A stretch of 64,000 bases of DNA from Symsagittifera roscoffensis (GCF_963678635.1 NW_026971149.1:622001-686000), one strand, 5' to 3'; positions 40,792-54,640 are shown, counted from the first letter of the stretch. The notes: generated from the sequence alone by a model not told the origin. Program-made: numbers and translations.

Positions 40792-40929
40792 ATTCTTATT
40801 TATTCTCCCTGTGGTAATTGGTACTGTTTTGGTATTTGTAGTATTTTGGTTAATTCCTATCTTTCAATTAGTGGTTGTGTCGGCGGAGTTTTATTTAACC
40901 CACATTTTGTACAATATTGTTTGCTTCCC

Positions 40930-41750
40930 CGCACCGAAGTTTCATGGATAAAAATCGATTATAATGGATTTTTGTGGACTAAAATGTTTTCTATGTAATC
41001 GATTATCATGGCAAATTTAAACAACGTAATGGATTTCTAATCCATTTTTATCGATTGTTTTCGAAAATAAAAATCCACTAAAATCCATTATAATCGATTA
41101 TAATCCATTTTTGTTTTCAATATAATGGATTGTTTTTTGTACATAAAATCCATGAAAATTGATTAAAATTTGTAAATAATGACTCTGTTTTTGCAACTTT
41201 TTGCAAAACTCGAGCGAACACGTTCATCCAGGGGCGGCCAACAATATAGAGTAATTTTCTAAAAAGGGTCCAAAAACAGCATTTTTGACCAGTTGCTCAC
41301 GTCACTCCCACCCCCCCCCCCCCCCAAACGTAGCCCCCACCCCCAACCCACGACGTACCCACCTCACGTCAACCCCCCCCCCCCCTCCCCCACGACGTAC
41401 CCTTCCCTCACGACGTACCCTTCCCTCACGACGTACATCCCTCTCTAGTTAGGGGACATCTAACTGTAGTACGGGTAAGCCTGGGAGGGTGAGTTGGTGT
41501 GGGATCTATAGGTAACTTTTCATAAACTTGATTGAAATTCGGAAAAAATGAACTTTGATAAAACTTTTTAAAAAAAATCGAATAAAATCTATTATGATCG
41601 ATTATATTGGAGTTTTATTGCTTAAAAAATGTTATCAAAATAATCCATTTTCAAACTATTATAACCGATTTTTTTGTTATTGTATAGAGACTGACAATGA
41701 AAATCCAATATAATCGATTATTAATCTTTTTCATCCTTATTTTTCAGAAA
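40930..41750. repeat. ATCGATTATAATGGATT repeats and poly-C tract
   Basis: AATCGATTATAATGGATT-like words occur in both orientations at 40950-41160 and again at 41575-41735, so the block can fold on itself. Between them (41305-41435) lie C-runs of up to about 17 and repeats of ACGACGTACCCTTCCCTC. This is simple and satellite-like DNA. Confidence 0.7.
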
Positions 41751-42819
41751 AACTTACGTTTCATCTATGCAATTTTTCAAAGGCTTCTACTGTTTTATTT
41801 TGCAGATAGGCGTATGAACAAAAAAATTGATTAAAGATTTAGATAGTCTATATTGATATCGGTTGCTGACACAAGTTTTTTCAGTTTTTTTCAGAAATGG
41901 CCCACACTTTCCAGTCTACAAAGAAAGTACTTTGTAAAACTTTTACGGGAAAATATATATATTGATATAGCCATAGAACGCCTTATGCTTTAATCACTAG
42001 AAGTGCAGTCATTTTTGTTAATGCATTCGTGAACGCACCTTTATGCTTATGCTTTTTTGACTTCAAGTAGTAGTTCTCAACTGTTTTTTTTTTCACGCAC
42101 GAGGGAACTAATTCACCATCGGAGGGCCGCCAGGTCTGAGAATAGCGAATAAATTTCCCGACTGCGTGAAAGAAACAGTTGCGAAACTGATTTAATCGAC
42201 GAAAAGAGTATGTGCTGATGTGAATTTTTATATCAAAAGAACAGATGTTTTCTCTCTTTAGAACATGTTTTTAAACTACCAATACAGCTCATATGCGAGC
42301 GGGCATGTTAAAATTTTTTTTCACGCAGATAGAACGCACGCTGTAGATTAACTAGTTTTGCTCATCCGACAAAATTCACGTTCTGGTCTGTTCATGAACT
42401 CCGTAAGAACGCACGCAAGTTGACTAATTTAACTGCGTCTGCTGAAAATAAGTTGGTTTGCGCTCTTCAACTACGAAAGCAAACGTTGCAAAAAAATATA
42501 GGCTTTTCAAGTTTTTAGCTTGACTTCAACTTTTCATTATCTCATCAAAATTAAAAAAAAATAGATTTTTCTTTAAATTAGATAAATTTATTAAAGAAAG
42601 TCAAACACACCTCGTTTTTAAATTTCAAACAATTTAAAACTATTATGTCTGTAAATCTTTAATTTCATTTAGTAGTTTTTTTCTTTAACTTTTTTCTCCT
42701 TCTGTTGGGTCTATTAGGGTTTAATTTCTATTTTGAGAAAGAATCTTTTCAAGAGTTTTACAACGGTCGGTGACCTCAACGCCAGCAACACATTACTTCT
42801 ATGAGTAGACAGATATATA
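41751..42819. other. No recognised gene
   Basis: AT-rich sequence with several AACGCACGC-type words (42050-42420). Nothing else could be supported. Confidence 0.5.
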
Positions 42820-43792
42820 CAGAAAGAGTTTATTCTGTTTTGTTAGCGTGTTCAACAGTTTCACGATAGTGAAGCCAATGGTTGAAAGTTACTATTTCAG
42901 CATAGTGCAATTAAGTCAACCTCAACCATAATTACCAAGTTGTAAAAGTACAAATAGATGGCATCTGTTTCAGCAAACTGTTGATTATCTCATAACTTTT
43001 TTTTCTGAGTCTTTCGTGCAAGCCCTAAAATGCGTCATACACCTAAGCCTCTGGCTCTTAAGGGCGATCGACAAAATCATCTTGTAACCTTAAAACTCAT
43101 CGACTTCATCAAATTACACTGCATTTTCCCCAGCTCTCCTAACTTAATTATCTCATTAGCTTTCATTCTAGTCAAAATTCTTTTCGAAATCAATTGCTGT
43201 AAGAGTCGGTTTCTCTCAGTCCTAAATCTACTAGGTACAACTTCCCAAACTAAAGATCCTTTGCCTTTTAGGGGTATTAAAAAGAAGATTTTTTCTTGAG
43301 AAAATGCAAAAAACTCATCAAACAAACAGTCGTTTTCCACGTAAAAAAAGTTTCCCTTTTCCTGAATATGCAACTAGTTCTTCAGGAGCAGCATTATTTT
43401 AAGTACAAATGCAAAATATTTCTCTTCTACTTCCTTTTCTTATTTTGGTCCTAACAAGTTAGTGTTAGACCACATATCTGGTTACATGTGCTTTGCACTA
43501 TAAAAGTTTTAGTTAGTATGATATCCGCGAACAAATTTCAGCTGGTCGTTTGATAAAATCATGTATTTCTGTCTAGGCTTGATTCCAAACCTAGCTGTGT
43601 GTGTGCCGATTCACATCAGCGACTTATCAAAACTAAGATAACTTCACACATTTAAAGTTTAGCAAAATGTATTAGAACTAAGGAGTTTTTTGAGGTTCTT
43701 TTTTTTAGTCAGGTTCGTGTCTAGGTCTTGCAGTGACTAGTTGAAATTCTCTGACAAACAACTAAAACTTATAAAGTTTATAAAAAACAATT

Positions 43793-43843
43793 TTATAAAA
43801 CAGCAGATGAAAAGAAAACTTTATCATTTTTGTCTATCTTTCC

Positions 43844-43883
<40 letters not shown>

Positions 43884-43902
43884 TTTCTCTCTCTCTCTCT
43901 CC

Positions 43903-43944
<42 letters not shown>

Positions 43945-44261
43945 GTCTCTCTCTCTTCCTCTCTCCTCTCTCTCTATATATCTCTCTTCCTCTCCTCTCT
44001 CTCTATCTCTCTCTCTCTCTTTCTTTATATTCGGGTACCTGTTTCTCTATCCCTGTATCTGTGTTTTAATGTGCTTTGATCAATTTTGCTTCGGAGACAT
44101 GACTTCTCTGTGATCATTGCTTTTACTCAATGCCCCATCTCAGCGGCTTGCTTTTCCTTTGCACTGATGTTTTCTTTCTGTCATTTCATAGTAAAAGCTT
44201 TTCATCTGCTTTATAAAACAGCAGATGAAAAGAAAACTTTATCATTTTTGTCTATCTTTCC

Positions 44262-44303
<42 letters not shown>

Positions 44304-44322
44304 TTTCTCTCTCTCTCTCTCC

Positions 44323-44366
<44 letters not shown>

Positions 44367-44611
44367 GTCTCTCTCTCTTCCTCTCTCCTCTCTCTCTATA
44401 TATCTCTCTTCCTCTCCTCTCTCTCTATCTCTCTCTCTCTCTTTCTTTATATTCGGGTACCTGTTTCTCTATCCCTGTATCTGTGTTTTAATGTGCTTTG
44501 ATCAATTTTGCTTCGGAGACATGACTTCTCTGTGATCATTGCTTTTACTCAATGCCCCATCTCAGCGGCTTGCTTTTCCTTTGCACTGATGTTTTCTTTC
44601 TGTCATTTCAT
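43793..44611 (+). repeat. Tandem 418-bp duplication with CT microsatellite
   Basis: The sequence from TTATAAAACAGCAGATGAAAAG through a 170-bp CT tract to TGTCATTTCATA occurs twice with a 418-bp period. The junction (44198-44232) carries 13-bp inverted arms, CTTTTCATCTGCT and AGCAGATGAAAAG, around a 9-nt loop. B has only one unit. Confidence 0.85.
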
Positions 44612-44624
44612 AAACTTGTCTGTA

Positions 44625-45833
44625 ACTTCCCGGGTCGAGGTCCCAGACTCATGTCCAGACTTTGGCGACAAAATTTAGGCCTGTCCAGACTTTCCACACT
44701 AAAATTAGGCATGTCCAGACTTTTTCGACCAAAACATGGCAATGTCAGATTTTGCGACCCTGATGATCCGTCGCGACTATCGCGACCGGAGCGGAGGTGG
44801 CGCGACCAAAACATCGTGACCCAATTTGGTATGCCCGGACTCTCGCGACTGAGAGTTGCCGTTTCCAGGCTTTCGCGACCGATGCGGATACGGCGCGACC
44901 CTGCGGCTCAGGAATCGTCGTGACCGGCGCGACTTAGCCATTTCCAGAGTTTCCAGACCCAGATGGAGACGGCGCGACTTTCCAGACCAACATGGAAACG
45001 GCGCGACTTTAAAAAAGTTTTTCAGGGCTTTTTCGACCGAGGTGGAGACGGCGCGACTTAAAAAAAATTTCAGGGCTTTTGCGACTCAGGAAACGGCGCG
45101 AATCAAAAGGTAACGGCGCGAACGGCTTGGCCAGCGCGAACAAAAATTGGACTTTCAAGACTTTTGCGACCGAGGTGGAGACGGCGCGACTTTCCAGACC
45201 GAGGCAGAGACGGCGCGAACAAAAACCATTTCATTGCGACCGTCCAGACCAAGGCCGAGACTGCGCGACTTTCCAGGACAGGCAGAGACGGCGCGACTAA
45301 GAAACAATTCTTTGCAACCTTGGTGGATGCGGCGCGATTTTAGCAATCAGAGTGGAAACATTCCAGATCACGGTGCATACGGCGCGACTTTCCAGAACAA
45401 AGCGGAGACGGCACGACTTTCCGGACCGAGGCGGAGATGGCGCGACGAAAAACAATTCCTCGTGACCAAGGCGGAGACGACGCGACTTTTCAGACCAAAG
45501 CGGAGACGGCGCGACATTTCGGACCAAGGCGGAGACGGCGCGATTTTTCAGACCGATGTGGGGACGGCGCGACTAAAATTTTTTTCCTCCCGACTGATTT
45601 AGATACGGTGCGACTTTCCAGACCAAGGTGGTGACGGCGCGACTCTTCTGACCAAGGCGGAGAAGGCGCTACTTTCCAGACAATCGCGGAGACGGCGCGA
45701 CCAAAAGAGATCATTGCTCGCGACCAAGGTGGAAGCGGCACGACTTTCCAGACCAAGGCGGAGACGGCTCGACTTTTTAGACCAAAGCGGAGACGAAGTT
45801 ACTTTCCAGACCGAGGTGGAGACGGCGCGACTA
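44625..45833 (+). repeat. GC-rich ~29-bp satellite, copy A
   Basis: Units such as GCGACTTTCCAGACC followed by AAGGCGGAGACGGC repeat about every 29 bp with variants and short AT-rich interruptions. GC content is far above the surroundings. ORFs through it are repeat artefacts, because 29 is not a multiple of three. Confidence 0.85.
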
Positions 45834-46013
45834 AGAAAAAATTGCTAACCACGATCAACGAGACCCACTTTGAAACACAAACTAAACAATCTTTTTCCAT
45901 CTAACACGAACTCTTTAAGAAGTCACTGCTCAAAAGATCAGAAGAAAACTACATCACCCGTCCTTCACTACAATAAACAATAAAAGCTAAAAACTCTCTG
46001 AAACCCAGATGAG

Positions 46014-46410
46014 TGGAACCAGTTCTAAACTAGTATTTATAATTGGACAAAACTATAACTTTCTATCTTTTAAAAATATTACTAACTAACCAATCATACT
46101 CCATCTCTAACACCAACCCTTATTTGTAAGTGCTGAAACTTCTTGTAGTTTCAGCACCAGAGCAATTTGAATAAACCTTAGACAACAGTTGGTCTTCTTC
46201 TGCAAAAACTCTAAGAACTAATACACAAAAACCAGTATACACTAGATCTTTTCAGACTAGGAGATATAAAAGTAAAATTAAGATTGGTATTAGACTAAGA
46301 AACAAAGAATTTGCATGAATCTATCTGGCCAAAAATAAAATAACGTGACAAACAAACGGTGTACCTTCTCTGAAATTACTCTATGAGTATAACCAAAAGT
46401 TCATAACTCA
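46014..46410 (+). repeat. 5' LTR of copy D (~397 bp, diverged)
   Basis: It starts TGGAACCAGTTC and ends TTCATAACTCA, keeping the CCAAT-type boxes and the palindrome (46130-46157). It is preceded by CTCTGAAACCCAGATGAG, which resembles the sequence that normally abuts a 3' LTR, and is followed by a primer-site-like TCTCCTGCGACCATAA. Confidence 0.85.
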
Positions 46411-48271
46411 TCTCCTGCGACCATAATTCTCAATGAAGAACTTAAGTAACCTAGAATTAGACATTTAAAAGTAGAATAAGACAATTGCAAATGGAATGGA
46501 GAATTTAATAGGAATTTCACTACGTCTCAATAAGTGTACGCCAATTTTCTGAACAATACGAGAGTTACCAGGTATTGCAAGAAGACCAAGAACAAGGCGT
46601 GCACAACAATTAGGAAGGAACCGACCAATCCACCATTTGCTAGTGAAACAAATACCGGAACAACTTCTTGTATTTAGAATCCCCTGACTTAAAAACAATC
46701 TGGAGAAAATTTCTTCAATTCAAATGGTGCTAAATCTAAAATTTAATCAATAAGGACTGATAAAAAGAGCACAAGTCGTTCCCCTCAAACTACTGAGTAA
46801 AAACATTTATTTTTAAGAAAAAAAAAATTATTTAGTATAAAAATTTTTCGTTAATTTATTAATTTGCATACATCATATTTTTTTCATCCCAGCTTCATCA
46901 TCTAAAACATTTTAGCACCAATCCAAAAAACTATTATCATTCAAACCCTAAAAATATATTGTCTAAACTTAAATTTTCATTTTAAACCTAATCGATGTTT
47001 ATCCTTGTATTCTCTTAATTCCTTTTATTGAATGAACAGATCATCAACGATTTCCTTGGATCTTTAATTTTACTTAAATTAGTTTAATTCCCTTAAATTC
47101 TGATCATCAAGATCTCCCTTGAAACAAGTCAGAGCAAAATTGTTCTCCCAACCACATTATTTTCATTGTGTCTAACGACCTGAAGCGTCGATTCACTCTC
47201 CAACCTTTATAAACGAACCAGAACTAATAAAAATTGAACCCCTCCTCTTAGATGACCCAGGCTGAAACCCTTAAAAGTTTAATAAGTCATAAAATAGTAT
47301 CTTACGATGTACTTGTGTTCTAATTATAACTGAACTTTGTGGATTGATTTACTATTCTCCAACCTTTGATCTTAAATCACAACCCCCAGGTAAAACTAAG
47401 TAAGTCCAGCATATGTTAAAACCTAAGCACGAGAAAGAACAAAATCATTCTCACGAATTGATATACTTTCCCTCCAAACGTCAACGCCAATAATCTATGC
47501 CCGAAATTAAGATAACAGCACAAAAACCGTGAAAACTAACAATTTAAGTAAATAGAAACTCTAATACCCGAGTGATTGCATCCCTCATCCTAAGCCTGAT
47601 GTCAAGAAATAATCCAGGCAGTAAACAAACAATCATATTACATAACTGTTTAATTAAAAATGAAAGGTAAGATATTGTAATCACACCTCACAAACAAACA
47701 ATGGAATCTATTAGATCTAAAAGACAACCACGAAAGAGGAGAATCATTGTTTCGAAATCAGATAAAACCACACTGGAAGAACTCCAGGATTTTAAAAAGA
47801 TTTAAAAAACACAAAAAAACCGCTAGAAACTCAAAAAAAAATTTCTGACACATAAGCTACCTCACCCTCGTCAATTAATGGTTGACGCAGAAATAGAAAA
47901 ATCATACATTATTAAACCACTTTTACTGTATAGTTAGAATCAGCCAATAAGACATATTGAAAGTTACTCATTAACAGTTATAAGATATAAAAAATGATCG
48001 AATACAACAAAAGTTTCGACGACAAAATGATACTCTCTTTAAAAAAAAAACAGAAAGTGATCTCACTAGAGGACAAGTACAATTTTGTCACAATGAATTG
48101 TAAATTTATTCAAAAATAGATACAGCCCAGGTAAACAAAAATCTCTCGAAATATGAACAAAATGACCAATTTTTGACCACTGTCTCAAAGGAATTTGTAA
48201 TATAACATCACAGTATGGTAAACAAAAAAAAAGATTTTTTTTCGCCAATTTAACCACCCTACACATCAAAA
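46411..48271 (+). other. Leader of copy D with ORF0 remnant
   Basis: It aligns with the M leader: CTGCGACCATAA after the LTR, the repeat pair (47039-47063 and from 47102), and the ORF0 segment at 47671-47805 (DIVITPHKQT...), which is still open for 44 codons. The remainder has no gene. Confidence 0.65.
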
Positions 48272-50960
48272 ATGAACAGATCATATGGATCTAGAATTCT
48301 CAAAAGTTTTCACAAAAGATATAAAAGTAAACAACCCCAAAATTCACAAGGAGCAAACTCAATATTCACAAGTGTCTTTTCACTTATTTATAGTTACAAA
48401 TCTATATTAAAATTAAATAGAAATAAAACAAACAGAAATAGCCTCATAGTTTCAAATATCCCGACACTCATTTGTAAGACATGAAATAATTATTTTCTCA
48501 AAATTTTTAGATACAATCCGTGAAAATTTCATGAATAAAGAAATTTCACAATATCTCAGTTACGGTCTAGAAACAATCTTAGCGTGGTTCATAATTGATT
48601 AGTGTGTCCATAATATTGATTTCATGGCACAATCAAGAAAAAATCTCCGACCACAAAACTCAGTCGACGAAACTGTATTAGCAGTTGATAGAGTTTATAC
48701 TTGGTACCCTGAGTATTCTCATCCATCAATTATTAATATAACAACTGATATTTCAAGTGCAGCGATTGCTACTATCCCTGTAAATAGAGAAGATGTTCAA
48801 AAACTTTGACTTTAAATTCAGAGAACAGGAAATAATATTTTAAACTCCACATTCATTAACACGCAAAAATTTTTAATTGAACAATAAATCTTACACATCA
48901 ATCACATTATTACTTGAAGAATAATTTAGCCAAAACCAACAACGATTTACCGCAAATCAACCAAAACAAAAACTGGAATAGTTTTCAACCAGATCCTATT
49001 TTTCAACCAGATCTAATTGGACCATACACACGAAATGAACAAACACGACAATCAAGAAAAATATTCCGCCAAGACAAAACTCAGCATCACACAACAATAA
49101 TATTTACCAATCACAAAATTCAAAAATTACGCAAGGTTATCAACCAACACAAATGCGAAACTAAATACCGTTTTGAGATAACAATTTACAAAAACACAAC
49201 TTACAAGCTTTTCTCAAATGCCAAATGCCGCAGAGTCACTTCAAATGACTATGAAACCATACCTTATGGGTGGATCTTCTTTATCTTCTAGAAAACCACT
49301 GATGGTATTCAAAGGCACAGATCCTGAATACTCAGTAGAAGATTATTGAAATGCAGTTACAGCTAACTTCATTTCAAATATAGGACCTGAACCAGTAAAT
49401 ACGCCACTTCATGAAAATTGGATACAAAGACGCACATCTCTAATCTAAACCACATTTGATGATGCAGCTTAATAACGGTGTGCAGTTTTACCAATAGAAG
49501 TTAAATTAGACTGGAAAAGATTCACACAAGATTTTTTGAAATTTTTTGACTTTGAAAGAAATAAACAACATCAAAGAGTATTATGTAACAAAATCCATAG
49601 ACTACCTAATGAAACAATTAATCAACTTGCAGTAAGAATCGAAAGCATGGTAAGAAAAGCATATTCCCTGAACAAACATGAGCAAAAAAAATGAAAATGA
49701 CAAAACGCTTAATGATGACTCTCACATCCACACCACGAAAAATAGCAAAAAAGAGAGCATCACATCCATCTTCAATTCGAGAACTTGACAAAGACTTCCA
49801 AAAACCAGTAGATAAATTAGAATAAGCTGAAATCACAATGAAATTGAAAGGATTAGAAAACTTAAAATTAAAATAAGTAAATAACATCCATACAAGGATT
49901 TCACAAATAAATAACAGAGAAGACGCCGACACTGAACTTGCTGAAAAATTACTCAGTTATTAAATTTATACAAGAAAAATCCCAATTTCAAAGGGAAACC
50001 ATCATTTAAAAAATGTTTTAATTTTTGACGTAGATACGAACAGAGCATTACTGAATTTAGGCAAAAACAGCAAAACAATTAGAACAAACAACAAAAATAT
50101 AGAGAACCAAATAAATTTTTTTGTCATTACATGAAAAAAGACCAGAGACCAGAATCTACCAAACAAAATATTTCATAATTATAATAGTTCAGGAAAACCA
50201 GTCCCAGATAATTACAATAACTATAAAAACAATCAAATTATCGAAATAACTACCGCGGAAGACCTCCAGATTGAAGAAATTCACAAAAGACTTCACAAAC
50301 TAGATACAGTAGTTGAAACAGTCTAAACAACCAATATCGAAATAATTATTCCAGATCAAATTCAAACCGAAGTAATTACTCAAACTACAATAGGAATCGT
50401 TCCAATTCAAACTCTCGAAAGAGATATTATTCAAACGATTGATCAAGAAACTCTTATATTAGAAACAGCAATTACTCAAATAATAGAAATAGACATTATC
50501 CAGACAAAAGATCACGAAACTATTCAAAAAACAGATCAAACTATAACAACAATTACAATAGATCACGAGATAATTCTAAAAGTTGGAATCATAGTTACCC
50601 AAACAGACCACGAAACTGTTCTCAATCACCACACAGAGTTAATACACAAAACCAAAAATCCACAGCACAATTATAGAAGCGGTACACCTAAACACCAAAC
50701 ACAAATTAATTAGGTAAAAACAACTGAAAAATTTCAATCAGACCCTCCAGGTTTTGATAAAAACAGAAAATTCAGAATTGCAGCTAAATCACTTAAATTG
50801 TGATTCCACAGATGACGAGAGCGAAACAGAATATACGCTTTCCTTAAACATGCTTAACATTGAAAGAGAATACGAAACATCAAATGAATCGAATTATTAC
50901 AAACATTCATTTAAAGACTAAACAAACAGCCTCCACTTTTTTCCAAAATCTACCCAATAT
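48272..50960 (+). pseudogene. gag: gag remnant of copy D
   Basis: Fragments match M Gag in order: RGANSIFTS.F.LIYSY.S near 48350, MAQSRKNLRPQNSVDETV at 48624, MPNAAESLQ-type sequence near 49220, a GSSSLSS-type piece near 49270, capsid pieces near 49320-49860, and a degraded zinc-knuckle region near 50020. The N/R/Y-rich tract is recognisable at 50280-50690. Many stops and shifts make it non-coding. Confidence 0.8.
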
Positions 50961-51039
50961 ACAACCAGGATATGTATACAATTTCTCAATAAGTTAAGTA
51001 CATCAATACAATAATGATCAAAACAAACAACGACTGTAC

Positions 51040-54000
51040 ATGTCAGAATTTGAACTTAAACCAATTCATATATTTTTAGTAACAATTTCTTCAATCGAGA
51101 ACACAAAAAAAAGTTCAGATATTGTCTCTCTACAAAACCCCAAACAACAATTCCCCATATGGAATAAAACTACCCCTAGGTCTATAAGGACTTTGGGAAA
51201 CAAAGCAAAAATTCCTTCCACAAAAGAAAAAGCATGTAGAATAAATAATATATTAAAATTATTAGATATATGTCAATCAACAATCCTCAGCAAAGAACTA
51301 TCAATTAAAAAAATAACTAGTGAATCAAAACGAAACACAGACTATTCTACAAAAAGGCCCTGTTTTAAACCAACATTCTGATAAGATTAATCAACAAAAA
51401 CACCAAAAACAAAGGACTAATCGAAAATTAGAAGAAAAAATATACCACAAAAACCAAAAAAAAAAAACTCCGCAATGACAAGCATCATGACTCCGAAATC
51501 ATGTACGAAAAGATTACAAATTTTTCAGCCCACAATCTAAAATTTTGAAAAAGGCTGAACTTCAAAAACCACTCTCAAATAATTCACATTTTAAACATTT
51601 CAAAACATGAAAGTTAATCTTCTTTCCATAATTCATGCTACCACTATTAAATAACTAGTTCAAACTCAGCCAATCAGAAACTATCTCAACATCACCCCAT
51701 TTTGACATCACTTCGTTATCCGATACATTGCTCACTTCAAACATAAATGAAACTATAACTAAAAGACCTCCAGGTCAAAAATAAGCTACATGCTCATATT
51801 TGTCAACTGAAATAAACAAAACTCAAATGTTTTAATCCTCCCTTATCAATCAGTACGAAAATCAACAATATTGTTTCAACATACCCTCCAAAAATTTTCC
51901 CCAAAGAAAAATTTTGAATGAGCTTAAAGCAAAAATCAGACTCGATCATTTAGCCCAAAGTACATATAATTTCTGAATACCTCCAATCACCTCATAAATA
52001 AAGACAAAACTAGGAAGCTTATTCCTAGACCTCTAAACCTGCCTCAATCAAAAATTGCCTATACCCATTGCCTATAGAACCAATCCAAGTAATCCTCACA
52101 AAAATAAATGGGAACTATTTTACAACAACTGACAAGAACAGCAGCGCACATAATCAAATGCCACTAGATGAACAATCACGACATTTGACACAAACCGTTA
52201 TTGGCCATCAGCAATACGAATTCAAAAAACTATTCTATGGAATCTCCATAGAACCAACAGCTTTTTCAGCATTAATGAGTAAAATTTTCCGACCACTCAA
52301 TCTCACCAAAAATGTCATAACCTATTTAGGCGATGTTTTCATGCAACCGCAAACAAAACGCGAAACGTTTAAAGTATTAAAAAAGATCAGCAAACACTAC
52401 TTAACGAAAGCTTAAAAGCAGTCCTGTGATAAATAACGTTTTTTTCTTACCCGTGTTAAGTTCCAAGGACATTTTGTCGAAGGAATTACGATTACTTCTG
52501 TAAAGTTTCGCATAGATGCAATCATAAAACTTCAAACACCATCAAACAAAAAAAAAACCAAGAATTTCTTAGAATGCTAAACTGTTTAAGTGAATACGTA
52601 TGAAAATGCAATTATACTTAAGACCATTTTATAGTGAGCGATAATTCAAATTTTGGCATTGGCGCAGCACTATCACAATCATACAATCACATCATTATGG
52701 AACAAATAAAATGAATGTTTTCTCAAAAAAATCAAGACTATTTACACAGGCAGATCTTAGACTCTCTACACTTGTGAGAGAAAGTACAGCTATAACACAT
52801 ACTCTCTCAGAACATGAGTTTTTATTGTTTGGATCAGAACATCCAACAGTTTTAATTACAGATCAAAAACATATATTTTTCTTATTTTCCAAAAATCAAA
52901 TCCAAACAACCAATTTTATAGATTTCAATTAATTCTAATTAAATTGCCAAACCTCCAAACAATTTGGACTGCAGAAAAAACCTTATCAAGACCTCCAGAC
53001 TTAGACTCAAAATACACAAAAAATCAAGTTTTTATTCTACATGACCCTCTAGATAGTATACCTCTGTCAAAAACCAAAATTGAGGACATTTTTCTACCAG
53101 CCATGGAAAAAATCACCTTAGAGTTCTTTCAAAAATATCAAATTCTAGACCCAGTTAGTATACAACCTAAATGTTGGCACAAGTACAAAACAAAACCTGT
53201 AAAAGCAGATATTACAATTTTGAGAAATAGGACACTTCTTAGACACTTCAGAAAACCTAGTAACACAACCATAACTGAGACAACGATATTTTGGAATACC
53301 AAACACCCGGAGCAAAATTACCCTCTCTTCCTTTAAGTAGAAATTCATACTTCAATTACTTCAAATACAAAAGGACATGCAGGGTCAGAAAAAACATACT
53401 CAAAATTTATACAAATTTTTACTTTCGAAACGCACCAATTTGGACTAAAGTGTTATGTAACGATTGTATAACATTTCAATTAAACAAACCAAACCCCCAG
53501 AAGAAACAAATAGCAGAAGAACAAGACTTTAAAGGAAAAAATTTATATTTCAACCCCAGAATCTCATTTGATACAAAAGGACCAAAATCACCATCCTCAG
53601 AAGGAAACTCACATATAATGGTTATAGTCTTGGCATTTACATTTTATGTAGCCTTCAACCCTGTACCTCATTCTATTGTTTAATATACATATTCAACACA
53701 CTATGAACACTGGATTGCAAAATTCGGATTACCAGAAATCCTTTTTAGAGATAATGGTACTGAACTATTAAATAAGGAAATCAAATTATTATGCCATCTT
53801 TACAAAATTAAACATAAATCCCGAGCGTCTCATGCACCATGGACCAATGGTTCAGTCGAGGTTATGAATCGTTCACTACAAGAATACCTCAGATGTACAA
53901 TAAATGGAAATGATACAAAATACACAGAATGGTCAACAGACGTAAACTTATTTCCCCTAGCCTATATTTCACATATAACAAAAAATCTGGCATTATCACG

Positions 54001-54640
54001 TCTATGAAATAGTTTTTGACCAAAAACCACGGAAACCAACAAAGTATACAGCAAATTCCTCAAAAAATACACAAGGTTATTGTCAACCTACCAAAGTATT
54101 AGTTTGTTACCATTTACAACTACATATGCATGATGAAGATCATTTTCTTCAACTACAAACCTTAAAACTAGCCACCCGAACACACACCGAATTGATTTTG
54201 AACAGAGAAACAAACAAAAAAAATTTACCAGAAAAGAGCGAAAAAAATCACAAAGAGAAAATGTTCAATCACAAATAAATTCACGATTTTACCCCAGACA
54301 CCTATTTAAAAAACGGAAAATAAGTCTTCAAACCAAATTTTTTAACAGAAAAAAAAAGAAAAAAAAAACACCAATCCGAAAATAAACGTTTCAAATTATT
54401 GACAAAACCCACTGATGTAACATAAAAACTTATTGACTCAAACAAAAAAGAAATCAATCAATATCGGAATAACTTTTACTCAAAAGAACACGTTCTTTAC
54501 GCTTTAACACAATGACACTACTTTACAGGACTAAAAGTTGTCCATGACAACTCAGATGAACTAAATCAACAAAATCAAGACTTGAATTTTTCAACACCGT
54601 TTTTAGATTCAAAAACTAAGTAACAAATAAACTTTGTGGT
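51040..54640 (+). pseudogene. pol: pol remnant of copy D, with spacer inserted
   Basis: The piece 51040-51381 matches the protease-RT linker (MSEFELKPIHIFLVTISSI). At 51381-52058 the frame gives way to a copy of the pol-env spacer. RT resumes at 52068 (PIEPIQVILTKINGNYFTT) with YLGD in place of YLDD, followed by RNase H (52711-52932) and integrase (53391-54010, with SFDTKGP and RDNGTEL in place of TDNGTEF). It is inactive by several criteria. Confidence 0.85.
51381..52058 (+). repeat. Ectopic copy of the pol-env spacer inside pol
   Basis: This 0.68-kb piece matches 54647-55318, including GACCTCCAGGTC (51765-51776) and the end of pol. It replaces about 185 codons of the RT N-terminal region. 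Recombination or template switching between element copies is the likely cause. Confidence 0.75.

Larger units (their letters stand above)
42820..46640 (+). repeat. Segmental duplication copy A
   Basis: This block matches 56636-60024 over most of its length in the same order: unique lead, CT microsatellite, GC-rich 29-bp satellite, short spacer, LTR and leader. The duplication therefore includes the 5' LTR of element D. Differences include an extra internal 418-bp duplication in A and an AT microsatellite in B. Confidence 0.85.

Noticed and set aside
43741-44535. Ser/Leu-repeat ORFs over the CT microsatellite
   Set aside because: Any frame of a CT repeat is open; this is simple sequence.
44552-45756. 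Arg-rich ORFs over the GC satellite (also 57857-59232)
   Set aside because: The unit is about 29 bp, so frames rotate from unit to unit and no protein repeat is maintained.
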